64,000 nt of DNA from Kribbella amoyensis (GCF_007828865.1 NZ_VIVK01000004.1:116336-180335); one strand, 5' to 3'; positions 48,568-62,669 are shown, numbered from the stretch's first letter. Notes: generated by a model not told the origin, from the sequence alone. Made by a program: numbers and translations.

Positions 48568-49338
48568 GTGCGCACACTCTCGGGGTGCGATCTGCGACTA
48601 CACCTGCTCGGTGACTGGTTGCTCGTCGCCGGTCCCGGAGCTCCCGAGGAGGTGGAGCTCCCCGCCGGTCCGAAACACCTCATCGCTCTGCTCGCGTTGA
48701 ACGGTCGCTGCGCCCGCACCCAAGCCGCGGCGACGCTCTGGCCCGACTGCCCGGACGAGGTGGCCGCCGCTCGGCTTCGTGCTGTTCTCTGGCGACTGCG
48801 GCACCGGCACGCCGGCGTACCGCCTCTGCTCGAGATCGGCGACGCGTCCCTCGCGTTGACCGACGACGTGGCCGTGGACGTGCATCGGTTCGAGGCGAGC
48901 GCGGAGCTGCTGATCCACGACCCGGGCGAGCGCGAGGTACCGGACGACGAGGCCGCGGCCGCGGTACTGGACTCGTCGGAACTGCTGCCGGGGTGGTACG
49001 ACGACTGGGTCCTGGCAGCGCGCGAACGCCTGCGGTACTTGCGATTGAGCGCCCTGGACGCGTTGGCCGATCGACGCCGGACGCAACGACGTTCCCACGA
49101 GGCGTTGCAGGCTGCCCGGGCCGCGATCAGCGTCGAACCGTTGCACGAGAGCGCGCACCGCACGATCGTCCGGACCCACCTGGAGAACGGCGACATCGTC
49201 GAAGCCGTCCAGCACTACGAGAAGTTCCGCGCGATGCTCGAACGCGAACTCGGGTTCCCACCGAGTGAACTCTTCCGGGAACTGGTCCACCCGTACCTGG
49301 CCGGCGTCACCGCCCGCCGCATCGCCCGCACCCGCTGA
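48568..49338 (+). CDS. SARP-type transcriptional activator (BTAD family)
   Basis: A 256-residue regulator with the SARP layout and no extra domains: an OmpR-like HTH (about 10-95, RLHLLGDWLLV, RTQAAATLWPDCPDEVAAAR) and a BTAD (about 97-245, ALQAARAAISVEPLHESAHR, VEAVQHYEKFRAMLERELGF). SARPs activate operons through tandem 11-bp repeats. GTG 48568 lies seven bases after AGGGGGAGG. Its proximity to the repeat array and the divergent peptide operon makes it the likely activator of that operon. Confidence 0.9.
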   Translation: MRTLSGCDLRLHLLGDWLLVAGPGAPEEVELPAGPKHLIALLALNGRCARTQAAATLWPDCPDEVAAARLRAVLWRLRHRHAGVPPLLEIGDASLALTDDVAVDVHRFEASAELLIHDPGEREVPDDEAAAAVLDSSELLPGWYDDWVLAARERLRYLRLSALDALADRRRTQRRSHEALQAARAAISVEPLHESAHRTIVRTHLENGDIVEAVQHYEKFRAMLERELGFPPSELFRELVHPYLAGVTARRIARTR

Positions 49339-49519
49339 TCGGTACTGAAGCGCTTGTTTCATCTGGGTTGGGTCAGGTGACCCGTTCGTGGTGAACGGCG
49401 CCCCGCTGCTCGGTGGGCAGCGGGCCGCCTTACCATCACGACGACTCCAGCGCCGGAAAAGTTGCGCCGACCGTGGTCCGAGGCGTTCTGTCGAAGGAGG
49501 AACCGGGGAGGGGACCACC

Positions 49520-50602
49520 ATGAGCGACACGATCACACCCGCCTTCGACGAGGCGCGCGCGGAGGCTTTCGCCGAACGGATGGGCGCCTTGCTCAACGAC
49601 GGCATGCTGTCCCTGCTGATGAGCATCGGTCACCAGGTCCGGCTGTACGACGTGCTGGCCGAGTTGCCGCCGTCGACCAGCGAGGAGATCGCGGCTGCCG
49701 CCGAGTTGCAGGAGCGCTACGTCCGCGAGTGGCTCGGCGCGATGGCGACCGCCCGGATCGTCGAGTACGACCCGGGCGCGCGGACGTTCCGATTGCCGCC
49801 GGAGCACGCCGCGTTTCTGACCAGAGCGGCGGGGCCGGACAACCTCGCCAAGGCGATGCAGTTCGTCCCGTTGATGGCCGGCGTGGAGTCCCCGCTCGTC
49901 GACTGCTTCCGAGACGGCGGCGGCGTGCCGTACTCGGAGTACACCGAGTTCCACCGGTTGATGGCCGAGGACAGCGGTGCGGTCTTCGACGCGCTGTTGC
50001 TCGACGTGACCCTGCCACTGGTCCCGGGCCTGCCGGATCGCCTGGCCGACGGGATCGAGGTCGCGGACATCGGGTGTGGGAGTGGGCACGCGATCAACCT
50101 GATCGCCGGGGCGTATCCGCGCAGTCGCTGTACCGGATTCGACTTCTCCGACGACGGGATCGGGGCGGCTCGGGCAGAAGCGGGGCGGCTCGGGCTGACC
50201 AATGCGGAGTTCGAAGTCCGCGACGTGGCGGAGTTGGGGGAGCGGGAACGGTTCGACCTGGTCACGGCGTTCGATGCGATCCACGATCAGGCGCATCCGG
50301 GGACGGTGCTGGCCGAGATCGCCGCCTCGTTGCGCCCGGGCGGAGTCTTCCTGATGGTGGACATCGACGCGTCCAGCAAACTCGAGGAGAACCTCGACCA
50401 CCCGTTCGCCACGTTCCTCTACAGCGTCTCCACCCTGCACTGCATGACCGTGTCGCTCGCGCTCGGCGGGGAAGGACTTGGCACGGTGTGGGGTCGCCAG
50501 CAGGCGACCGAAATGCTCGCCGCGGCCGGCTTCGGTTCGGTCAAGGTCGAGACGATCGAGGCGGACCCGTTCAACGCGTACTACATCGCGCACAAGGCCT
50601 GA
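49520..50602 (+). CDS. Class I SAM-dependent methyltransferase
   Basis: A 360-residue methyltransferase. The N-terminal part (about 1-120) looks like a winged-helix/dimerisation domain (STSEEIAAAAELQERYVREW). The SAM fold starts at about 180 with motif I VADIGCGSGHAINLI, then CTGFDFSDDGIGAAR and RPGGVFLMVDID. This layout occurs in small-molecule O- or N-methyltransferases and in arsenite-type or ubiquinone-like enzymes. It is separated from the SARP gene by 181 bp and may belong to the same functional group, but this is uncertain. Confidence 0.88.
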   Translation: MSDTITPAFDEARAEAFAERMGALLNDGMLSLLMSIGHQVRLYDVLAELPPSTSEEIAAAAELQERYVREWLGAMATARIVEYDPGARTFRLPPEHAAFLTRAAGPDNLAKAMQFVPLMAGVESPLVDCFRDGGGVPYSEYTEFHRLMAEDSGAVFDALLLDVTLPLVPGLPDRLADGIEVADIGCGSGHAINLIAGAYPRSRCTGFDFSDDGIGAARAEAGRLGLTNAEFEVRDVAELGERERFDLVTAFDAIHDQAHPGTVLAEIAASLRPGGVFLMVDIDASSKLEENLDHPFATFLYSVSTLHCMTVSLALGGEGLGTVWGRQQATEMLAAAGFGSVKVETIEADPFNAYYIAHKA

Positions 50603-50850
50603 GGTCGTTCAGCGCAAGAGACCGCGTGACCTCTTGACCTCGGTGGGTGGTCGCTGGAAGGTGGCGAGGAAAGCGCTCTATCTCCTGGTCGCCCAGAGAA
50701 GCTACTCATGCGTTTGAGCCACGCGGCCCTTGGTTGGGGCCACAGCGCAGACCGTGCTCGCCAGGATCGGCTCTCTCTGCCGGGGCCGGTTCTGGCACCT
50801 TCGTCTCGTCGCCCGAGCTGTCCAGCGCCCCTTTTCCTGTGGCCCGTCTT

Positions 50851-51675
50851 CTAATGGCCCGTCCTGTCGGAGTCAGCCTCCTCCGGGCCGGTGCCATCGA
50901 GGGCTGTGAGCGCGTCCGACTCGTCCTGGCTCAGCTCGAAGTCGAAGACCGCCAGATTCTCCTGAAGCCGTTGCGGATTCGACGACTTCGGAATCGGGAC
51001 CACGTCCAGTTGAAGCTCCCACCGCAGCACTACCTGAGCCGGCGTTCGGCCGTGCCGCTCGGCGATCTCGACCACCTTGGGGTGCTGGAGCAGTTCGCGG
51101 CCGCGCCCGATCGGGCTCCACGCCTCGGTGACGATCCCGTGCTCCGCGTGGAACTCGCGGCTCTCCTGCTTGGCCCAGAACGGGCTGAGCTGGATCTGGT
51201 TCACCTCCGGCGCGACCCCGGTCTCGTCGACGAGCCTGCGCAGATGCGACGGCTTGAAGTTCGACGTCCCGATCGCGCGAACCATGCCCGCCTCCCGGAG
51301 CGCGATCAACCCGCGCCAGGCCTCGACGTACTGGCCGTGCTCGGGATTCGGCCAGTGGATCAACAGCAGGTCGAGGTACTCCAGTCCCAGCTTCTCCGCG
51401 CTCTCCTCGAACGCGGCCCGCGCACCGTCGACGCTGTGCCGGTGCCGATTGAACTTCGACGTCACGAACAACTCCTCGCGCGGCGCACCCTGCAACCCAC
51501 GCCCGACCCCGACCTCGTTGCGGTAAGCCTCGGCGGTGTCGATCAACCGGTACCCCAGTCCGATCGCCTCGTGGACGGCGCGTTCGGCGTCCGCGTCGTT
51601 CATCGGCGACGTGCCCAGCCCGATTCGCGGCATCGCCGAACCGTGACTGAGTGTGATCGTCGGTCCTTGGCTCAT
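50851..51675 (-). CDS. Aldo/keto reductase
   Basis: A 274-residue NADPH-dependent oxidoreductase of the AKR5-like group (2,5-diketo-D-gluconate reductase type). The catalytic tetrad is seen in LIDTAEAYRNEVGVG (Asp and Tyr), FVTSKFN (Lys) and LLLIHWPNP (His). The cofactor-binding VVPIPKSSNPQRLQENL is present. The start at 51675 follows GAGGAG. About 250 bp to its left (50603-50850) contain no recognisable gene. Confidence 0.92.
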   Translation of the reverse strand: MSQGPTITLSHGSAMPRIGLGTSPMNDADAERAVHEAIGLGYRLIDTAEAYRNEVGVGRGLQGAPREELFVTSKFNRHRHSVDGARAAFEESAEKLGLEYLDLLLIHWPNPEHGQYVEAWRGLIALREAGMVRAIGTSNFKPSHLRRLVDETGVAPEVNQIQLSPFWAKQESREFHAEHGIVTEAWSPIGRGRELLQHPKVVEIAERHGRTPAQVVLRWELQLDVVPIPKSSNPQRLQENLAVFDFELSQDESDALTALDGTGPEEADSDRTGH

Positions 51676-51817
51676 CCGGCATCTCCTCGGGTGGTCGCGT
51701 CAGCGGGTGCTCCGGCCACCGTAGTCGTCCCGGACGCCCCGGCGGATTGTCGGCGGCGTGGGTCATCATGAGGTCGGGCCCAGAAGCTGGTCTGGGGCGG
51801 CGCTGGAGGGGTGGGCG

Positions 51818-52447
51818 ATGAGGAATCGGCTGATCACGCTGGTGGACCTGGGGTTGGACAGCTCTTTCGACGCGTCGATGACGTTCGTCCAGAGCATCGT
51901 GGGCAACGTCAACGCCGGCTGGAACAACCCGGTCATCGACGTGAACTTCGTCCGCAGCCGTGACCACGAGACTGCCTTCTCCGCGCTCACCACCCCGTCC
52001 ACCGTGCTGCACGTGATGGCGCACGGTGACCACAGCGAGGCGCCCTCCTTCCTCTCCACCGACGGCGAGACCCAGGTGTCCCTCGGAGCGCTCGCCGACT
52101 GGTTCGTCGATCGTCAGTACGGCATCGCCAGCGGCGTGGTCATCGCCGACGGCTGCAAGACCGGTATCGGCAAGTGGCAACGCGCCATCCGGGACTGCCT
52201 CCAGGACGACATCACCTACATCGGCACCAGCACCGTCATCGGCTGGTACGAAGCCACCGTCTTCTGCTCGGCCTTCTACGGCGCCCTGATCCGCAACCGC
52301 GGCCTCGGCAAGAGCCCTGCCGAGCAAGGCTGGGACGCCGCCGACCGCGCGATCCGCGCCTACGAAACACTCACCGACGCCCGTTGCCCCTACAAACCCG
52401 TCCTGCTCACTCCCTCCCGCCGAGCCCTCCGCTCCCTCGCCGGCTGA
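51818..52447 (+). CDS. Stand-alone caspase/CHAT-like peptidase candidate
   Basis: A 209-residue protein with a His-Cys dyad in the right context for the caspase/CHAT clan: His69 in STVLHVMAHGDHSE and Cys113 in SGVVIADGCKTGIG, then ITYIGTSTVIGWYEATVFCS and a helical end (AEQGWDAADRAIRAY). These match the order strand-HG, strand-C-TG, 'GA..V.G' of CHAT domains. It has no repeats or sensor domain. ATG 51818 follows GGAGGGG. It may be regulated by the membrane protein downstream. The protease call is from motifs only. Confidence 0.65.
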   Translation: MRNRLITLVDLGLDSSFDASMTFVQSIVGNVNAGWNNPVIDVNFVRSRDHETAFSALTTPSTVLHVMAHGDHSEAPSFLSTDGETQVSLGALADWFVDRQYGIASGVVIADGCKTGIGKWQRAIRDCLQDDITYIGTSTVIGWYEATVFCSAFYGALIRNRGLGKSPAEQGWDAADRAIRAYETLTDARCPYKPVLLTPSRRALRSLAG

Positions 52448-52589
52448 CGCACACTCGACACGCGTAGCGGTCGCTACGGTCGGTACCGCGTGTGAAACTT
52501 TCTGTGGCTCATCCACCGTCCCGAGGAGCCAGCGGGGAGTCATTCCAGGCCGTCCGCCCGGCCTGTAGCCGCCTGAAAGAAAGCCCGCG

Positions 52590-53498
52590 ATGAAGCTGGA
52601 CAAAAGCTCCTTGCTCCTTTCCGCCGGGGTCGTCGCATTCCTGTACCTCCTCGGTCTGGTCCTCCACCTCCCTGGCTGGGTAGCGGTCCTCGTCTCCGTG
52701 ATCGGCCTCGGCACGGCCGCGATCGTGATCCGTGAGCCGGTGCCGAAGCCGGCGCCCCTGGCACCGGTGGCCACGACCCCCTCCACACCACGCGCCCCCG
52801 AACCGGACCCGGTCTTCAACCTCCCGCCGACCCGAACCATCGCGGACGTCCGCCTGCCGTCCGTCTCACCGGACTTCCAGTTCAGCTTCTCCGCGATCGT
52901 GCACTGGTCGGCGGTGTTGTCCGGCTCCCGGCACGCGGATCTGGGCAGCGTCGCTGTCGACGCCCTGCTCCGCCGAGCCAAGGCCCTCACGACAGCCCAG
53001 CAACCGACCGAGGAATCGCTGAACCAGCATCGCCTGGCAGCCCTACTCGGCGAACCAAGCCTCGACGACCGCGGCCAGGTCCGTACCTGGGCCACCGAAG
53101 TCCGTCTCCGTCTCCCTGACGCGGACAGCAAACACCTCCAGATCCTCGCCGCACTTCACCGTCGCGAACAGACCGCTCTCCTCGAGCGCCGGATGGAACG
53201 AGACCACCGCGACTACCTGAAGGACGACGTCCTGGCCACCCCCGGCTCAGCAGCCGTCTGGTGGCTTGTCAACAACCCAGGCCAGGTCGAGAAGGCCACC
53301 GACCTCCTCGGCACCCTCGCCGAACTCTCAGCCGCCGCCAACCCCGACGACTCCACCACCGAAGAACCACCTCGGGCCGAACTCCCACCGACCCCGGACA
53401 AGTCCACCGCCGAACTGGCCGCCGCCCTCACCCCGTCCGAAGAAGAAAGAACTTCGAAACACAACGGCGAGTACCGCGAGCAGTTCTTCCAGGACTGA
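52590..53498 (+). CDS. Membrane protein of unknown function next to the CHAT-like gene
   Basis: A 302-residue protein with two transmembrane helices close to the N-terminus (about 7-24 and 28-46), a Pro-rich linker and a soluble helical domain (about 90-250) with RREQTALLERRMERDHRDYL, ending in an acidic tail. The short connection places both the N-terminus and the large domain on the cytosolic side. I do not recognise the domain. It is 142 bp from the CHAT-like gene on the same strand, so the two could be partners. A palindrome CGTAGCG-GT-CGCTACG lies between them (52463-52478). Confidence 0.7.
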   Translation: MKLDKSSLLLSAGVVAFLYLLGLVLHLPGWVAVLVSVIGLGTAAIVIREPVPKPAPLAPVATTPSTPRAPEPDPVFNLPPTRTIADVRLPSVSPDFQFSFSAIVHWSAVLSGSRHADLGSVAVDALLRRAKALTTAQQPTEESLNQHRLAALLGEPSLDDRGQVRTWATEVRLRLPDADSKHLQILAALHRREQTALLERRMERDHRDYLKDDVLATPGSAAVWWLVNNPGQVEKATDLLGTLAELSAAANPDDSTTEEPPRAELPPTPDKSTAELAAALTPSEEERTSKHNGEYREQFFQD

Positions 53499-53551
53499 AG
53501 CGGTACGGCCGCCGCTGAGGGGACAGGGGAGTGCGGCGGCCGTACCGCGGA

Positions 53552-53836
53552 TCAGGGGTTGAGCCATCGGATGGTGGTCGCGCCGTTGTGGCCGTGGACG
53601 GCCAGGAGGGCGTCCAGGCCGTCTTGCCAGACCGTGGTGGTGGGATGCCGGCCTTTCCAGCGGAGGGCGACCGTCCCGTCGGACCACTCGACTCCTTCTG
53701 CGACGATCCCGGTGCCGCTGATGCCGGAGACGTCGATGTGCCGAACCAGCTGGAAGCAGCGGGGCGCTGACCGCCCTGCCACCATCAGGTGACGCCGGCG
53801 GGGGAGGGCCACGGGTCTTTCGCAGGTGTTGTTCAT
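53552..53836 (-). CDS. Small conserved actinobacterial protein
   Basis: A 94-residue protein. The core (FQLVRHIDVSGISGTGIVAE, then VEWSDGTVALRWKGRHP and VWQDGLDALLAVHGHNGAT) resembles a widespread small actinobacterial family of unknown function with a beta-rich fold. The N-terminal 20 residues are less conserved in character, and Met18 is another possible start; no strong ribosome binding site is visible. Confidence 0.7.
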   Translation of the reverse strand: MNNTCERPVALPRRRHLMVAGRSAPRCFQLVRHIDVSGISGTGIVAEGVEWSDGTVALRWKGRHPTTTVWQDGLDALLAVHGHNGATTIRWLNP

Positions 53837-53976
53837 GTCCGTCAGTCAACGCCGCGGAGACTGACCTCACCATGACCTCACCCTGTATCCACAGGGAACT
53901 GAAGAGGACCCCAGCCGGTCACCGAATCCTCGTAACCTGATTGCAGAGGGTAGTCGCACGCCGAAGGAGCGAGCCG

Positions 53977-54408
53977 ATGACAATCATCGAGGAATGGACC
54001 GGCAGGCACGCACGCGCCTTGCAGGCGGCGATGCGCCTGACCAACGAGGCCTTCGCCGAGTATCTCGGCATCGCGCCGCGCACGGTGTCGAAGTGGCGCC
54101 GGCGGCCGGAGATGGTGCCCAGTCAGTACCTGCAGGAAGCGCTGGACACGACTCTGCGAAGAACCGACGCGGAGACCCAGGCGCGGTTCGCCGCCAACCT
54201 GGGCCTCCCCGCGCCACCCGTCGCGGTCAGCGCCGACGGTGCGATGTCCAAGGGCGAGGAAGGGCTGGAGTTCGACCCGTCGTTCGTCGATCAGCTGTAC
54301 TCCGCGGTGGGCGAGCTGACGCGGGTGCTGTCCGGCCTGCCGACCAGGAGCGCGCCCGCGACCTCAACACCGGCCGACAGTCCCGACGAGTTCCAGGCGG
54401 GGCGATGA
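53977..54408 (+). CDS. XRE-type helix-turn-helix protein
   Basis: A 143-residue DNA-binding protein. A Cro/CI-type HTH lies at about 15-70 (LTNEAFAEYLGIAPRTVSKW), followed by an acidic linker and a Ser/Thr/Pro-rich tail. ATG 53977 follows GAAGGAG. Such small XRE proteins are abundant in actinobacteria and often sit beside a small partner; here the next gene encodes a KTSC protein. Confidence 0.85.
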   Translation: MTIIEEWTGRHARALQAAMRLTNEAFAEYLGIAPRTVSKWRRRPEMVPSQYLQEALDTTLRRTDAETQARFAANLGLPAPPVAVSADGAMSKGEEGLEFDPSFVDQLYSAVGELTRVLSGLPTRSAPATSTPADSPDEFQAGR

Positions 54409-54499
54409 CCGTTGCCCATGGCACGGAAGCGTGGTCGGCGGCCTCTCCGTTGTCGGTGCTACCGCGTACGGTCGGGCGGGTCGTCGAAAGGGGTGGCAG

Positions 54500-54709
54500 G
54501 TGAGGCGTCGTCCGGTGAGGTCCGCGAGCGTCAGGTCGGTGGGTTACGAGGGGAGTGTCCTCGAGATCGAGTACGTGAGCGGCGACGTGTACCAGTACTT
54601 CGAAGTCCCGCAGCCGACGTACGCCGGACTGCTGGCGGCCGAGAGCATCGGGAGCTACGTCAACCGCGAGATCAAGCCGTACTACGAGTTCAGGGAGGTC
54701 TATCGGTGA
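54500..54709 (+). CDS. KTSC-domain protein
   Basis: A 69-residue protein made up almost entirely of a KTSC domain: SVGYEGSVLEIEYVSGDVYQ, then YFEVPQPTYAGLLAAESIGSYV and IKPYYEFREV. The domain is common beside nucleases and RNA-related proteins, but its function is unknown. GTG 54500 is preceded by AAAGGGG. It has no membrane segment. Confidence 0.85.
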   Translation: MRRRPVRSASVRSVGYEGSVLEIEYVSGDVYQYFEVPQPTYAGLLAAESIGSYVNREIKPYYEFREVYR

Positions 54710-54798
54710 GGTGATCCGGCAGGGTTTTCGCTGGTTCGCGGACGGGCACCAGAAGGTGGATTCACGGGGGTTCGCCCAACCGCCCAGGAAGGTGGACC

Positions 54799-55026
54799 AT
54801 GCGTACTCGGAGAGCGTCTACGACCGGATCCCGAGCGATCACGATCGTGCTCGTCGTCTGGCTGCTGATCGGCCTCGCCGCCGCTGCGCAACGCAACTAC
54901 TTCGCCGGTTCGGACGCGACCTGCGCCAAGGTGGGGACCACGTTGGTCACCATCGTCGCCGGCCCGCTGAACTACATCGGGGCCAACCCGAAGATCGACT
55001 GCTCGGCACCGCAACCGTCCCGCTGA
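54799..55026 (+). CDS. Small single-pass membrane protein of a conserved actinobacterial family
   Basis: A 75-residue protein with a basic N-terminus, one transmembrane helix (ITIVLVVWLLIGLAAAA, about 14-30) and an outside segment with two cysteines (SDATCAKVG and PKIDCSAP). The YFAGSDATC and GPLNYIGANPKI motifs recur in a family widespread in actinobacteria whose function is unknown. GGAAGGTGG precedes ATG 54799. Confidence 0.8.
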   Translation: MRTRRASTTGSRAITIVLVVWLLIGLAAAAQRNYFAGSDATCAKVGTTLVTIVAGPLNYIGANPKIDCSAPQPSR

Positions 55027-55135
55027 CGTCTGCCTCCGGCTGCGGTGCCTCCGGGTTCCCGCAGCCGAGCTGTCCCTGCCGCGCCTTGCACCTCTGCACC
55101 CCTAAGCTCCAAACAGTCCAGGGGTGGGAGAGCAG

Positions 55136-56458
55136 ATGTCGGTCGACGCGTTGCAGGAGCAGGTCGAGGCGGACCTCACGGAGTTCAAGGTGCCCGGCGT
55201 CAGCTGGGCGGTGATCGACGGCGACGAGATCACGGCGACCGGGCAGGCAGGGCGCGCCGCTGCCGACGGGGATCGCCTCGTCGACGATCGCACGATCTTC
55301 CAGGCGTGCTCGATCAGCAAACCGATCACCACGTTCGCGATGCTCCGCCTGGTCGACCGTGGCCTGCTCGACCTCGACGAGGACGTCAATCACCGGCTCA
55401 CGTCATGGCAGATCCCGCCCACCGGGACCTGGCAACCGGTGGTCACCTTGCGCCAGCTGGTCAGCCACAGTGCTGGTCTCACGGTGAGTGGCTTCCCCGG
55501 ATACAGGCACAACGACGAGCTTCCGACTACGGTCCAGATCCTCGATGGAGTCCGGCCGGCCAACACCTTCGGCGTGCGCGTGGACACCGTTCCGGGGACC
55601 CAGTTCCGGTACTCGGGCGGCGGGACCACGGTTGTGCAGCAGCTCCTGGAAGACGTCACCGGTACGCCCTTCCGCCAGTTGCTGCGCGAACTCGTCCTGG
55701 AACCACTCGGGATGCGCGACAGCGACTACGCACAACCGCTGCCGCCCGACCGACACGGGCAAGCAGCCACCGCTCACGACGAGCAGGGCGAACCGCTCGA
55801 CGGACGCTGGAACACGTACCCCGAGCTCGCCGCGGCCGGATTGTGGACGACGCCGACCGACCTGTGCAGATTCGCGCTCGGTGTGCGGGCCGCGTACTCG
55901 GGTGCCGGGGGCGCGCTGCTCTCGACGGGATTGGCGCGGGAGATGCTCACTCCGCAAATGCCTTCCACAGCACGCATCGGCGGTCTCGACTCGCTTGGCC
56001 TGGGCCTGTTCCTCGGGGGAGGCGGCACGACGTTCGGCCACTCGGGTGGGAACGCGGGATTCCGGTGCCACCTGATCGCCTATCGCGACACCGGCCAGGG
56101 CGCTGCCGTGATGACGAACGGCGACAACGGCGTGTGGGTACTGCAGAAGGCCTTCGCCTCGCTCGCAACGCAGTACGGCTGGATCGGCTATCCGCAGGAG
56201 CTCATCGAACTGAGCGAGCCGAGTCCGGAGGAGCTGGACAAGCTGTGCGGTCGGTATGAGCTGCGCAAGACGTCGCTCGAGATCGCGCGAGACGGTTCGA
56301 GCCTTGAGGTGACGTTCGCCGGCCAGGAAGCACTCACCTTCTTCGCCACGGGTCAGAACCGCTTCGCGACCAGCTTCGCCGACACGCAGCTCGTGGTCCG
56401 TGATGGGGAGCTGTACTTCGTTCAGAACGAGGAAGAGCTTCCCTGCCGTCGCTTGTGA
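55136..56458 (+). CDS. Beta-lactamase-fold serine hydrolase (class C/DD-peptidase type)
   Basis: A 440-residue serine hydrolase of the beta-lactamase/esterase (AmpC-like, EstB) group. The SxxK motif is QACSISKPITT (Ser near residue 61), the Tyr motif is FRYSGGGTT, and HSGGNAG takes the place of KTG. A C-terminal lipocalin-like domain (about 350-440) follows. No signal peptide is present, so it is likely a cytosolic esterase and not a resistance enzyme. ATG 55136 follows GGTGGGAGAG. Confidence 0.88.
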   Translation: MSVDALQEQVEADLTEFKVPGVSWAVIDGDEITATGQAGRAAADGDRLVDDRTIFQACSISKPITTFAMLRLVDRGLLDLDEDVNHRLTSWQIPPTGTWQPVVTLRQLVSHSAGLTVSGFPGYRHNDELPTTVQILDGVRPANTFGVRVDTVPGTQFRYSGGGTTVVQQLLEDVTGTPFRQLLRELVLEPLGMRDSDYAQPLPPDRHGQAATAHDEQGEPLDGRWNTYPELAAAGLWTTPTDLCRFALGVRAAYSGAGGALLSTGLAREMLTPQMPSTARIGGLDSLGLGLFLGGGGTTFGHSGGNAGFRCHLIAYRDTGQGAAVMTNGDNGVWVLQKAFASLATQYGWIGYPQELIELSEPSPEELDKLCGRYELRKTSLEIARDGSSLEVTFAGQEALTFFATGQNRFATSFADTQLVVRDGELYFVQNEEELPCRRL

Positions 56459-56640
56459 GCCTGCAGAACGCCCCTGCTGTGACTCAGGTCACTTCCGGGT
56501 CGGGTGGCGGACGGCGGAATAACCGCCGGCGGGGTCCGGTTACATCTGATGCCGTCCGGCGCAAGACCCCCGGGCCTCATCCTCAGCCGCTACGAGCGGC
56601 CACTCGCCGAGAGGCGTCTGCCGGACGGTTGCGGTACTCG

Positions 56641-56675
56641 GTGGGTGGGAGTCGAGCGATCGGCTCCCACCCATC
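56641..56675 (+). terminator. Hairpin downstream of the serine hydrolase gene
   Basis: GTGGGTGGGAG (56641-56651) pairs with CTCCCACCCAT (56664-56674) apart from the end, with a 12-base loop. A smaller CGGCGG/CCGCCG hairpin is at 56512-56528. Confidence 0.65.
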
Positions 56676-56847
56676 ACCGTCTCCACGATCATCGGACTGC
56701 GGCCGGCGGCCTTGAACGAGGGTGCATCATGGGGACGTGGCTCGCGGAGACGTGAGTGACGGCTGTGACCAGAGGGACTTCGCCGACAGCGTGACGGTGC
56801 GAGCCGGAAGGGCTCGGCAAGGGGTTTGAAGCGGCCCCGGACCCGAT

Positions 56848-56877
56848 TTGCATCTTCACCGCGAATGTCAGTAATGT
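56848..56877 (+). promoter_or_regulatory. rRNA promoter P1
   Basis: TTGCAT (56848-56853) and TAATGT (56872-56877) with an 18-bp spacer. The -10 context TCAGTAATGTT is nearly the same as in P2. Confidence 0.6.
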
Positions 56878-57019
56878 TCTTCTTGTTGGGAGCGAGTGCG
56901 GGACGCGAAAGCGGCCGGTCGCCTCAACAAACCCCAGAAGGTTCTTGGTAGCTGGAACACGCCCTGAGCGGGTTTCGGTCACTGAGTCGCGGACGGGGGC
57001 TGGTTCTGGAAAGGCCGAT

Positions 57020-57048
57020 TTGACCGGCTGGGATGGGATCAGTAAGGT
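57020..57048 (+). promoter_or_regulatory. rRNA promoter P2
   Basis: TTGACC (57020-57025) and TAAGGT (57043-57048) with a 17-bp spacer, about 275 bp before 16S. Confidence 0.65.
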
Positions 57049-57322
57049 TTACCGAGTTGCCCCGGGGCTTCAAGCGGGAGTTTGAAGCGCGGTGTGCGCC
57101 CGATTTTTGAGAACTCAACAGCGTGCCGAAAGTCAATGCCGAAAGATGCATTAACCCCGTACATGGGTCTCGGTGGGCCGGTTTGTCTGGCTTCATTGTT
57201 GATTCGTGTCGGATTCCTTTGTAATTATTCTGGATTCAAGTCAGTTTGATTTGTTTCTGATTGCATTGGATCGTTTTTCGTTGTCTGTTGTCCACGGTTT
57301 GTCTGTGGTTGACATATTGATT

Positions 57323-62405
<5,083 letters not shown>

Positions 62406-62549
62406 CACACCACCTGGGTGTTGAGTCTCAACAAAACGTCAAGCTGCGATACGAGTTGTTCGCGTTCACTGTACGGTTCCCGGAATACGGTCAGAACCAC
62501 GTACCAGCACTGGCTGGTACTGTGTGGTTGTGGTTGATATTTCTATAGA

Positions 62550-62669
62550 GTTTCGGTGGCCATAGCGTCGGGGAAACACCCAGTCTCCATTCCGAACCTG
62601 GAAGTTAAGCCCTTCAGCGCCGATGGTACTGCGATCGGGAGATCGTGGGAGAGTAGGACGTCGCCGGAC
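62550..62669 (+). rRNA. 5S ribosomal RNA
   Basis: About 120 nt with GGTGGCCATAGCGTCGGGGA at the 5' side, the CCGAACCTGGAAGTTAAGCC core and GAGAGTAGGACGTCGCCGG at the 3' side. The 144-bp spacer before it contains a long hairpin (about 62500-62533) that probably guides processing. Confidence 0.94.

Larger units (their letters stand above)
56460..57322 (+). other. Long leader region of the rRNA operon
   Basis: 863 bp without a convincing gene; the short frames here have poor codon structure. It holds hairpins after the hydrolase gene (56512-56528 and 56641-56675), two tandem promoters and a T-rich transcribed leader with TTTTTGAGAACTCAACAG near 57102-57119, resembling leader sequences of actinobacterial rRNA operons. 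Confidence 0.7.

Noticed and set aside
55136..56458. True beta-lactamase
   Set aside because: No signal peptide and no KTG motif; it fits the esterase/hydrolase branch of the fold better.
56455..57196. Short frames between the serine hydrolase and 16S
   Set aside because: They overlap promoters and leader sequences and show no codon bias or ribosome binding sites.
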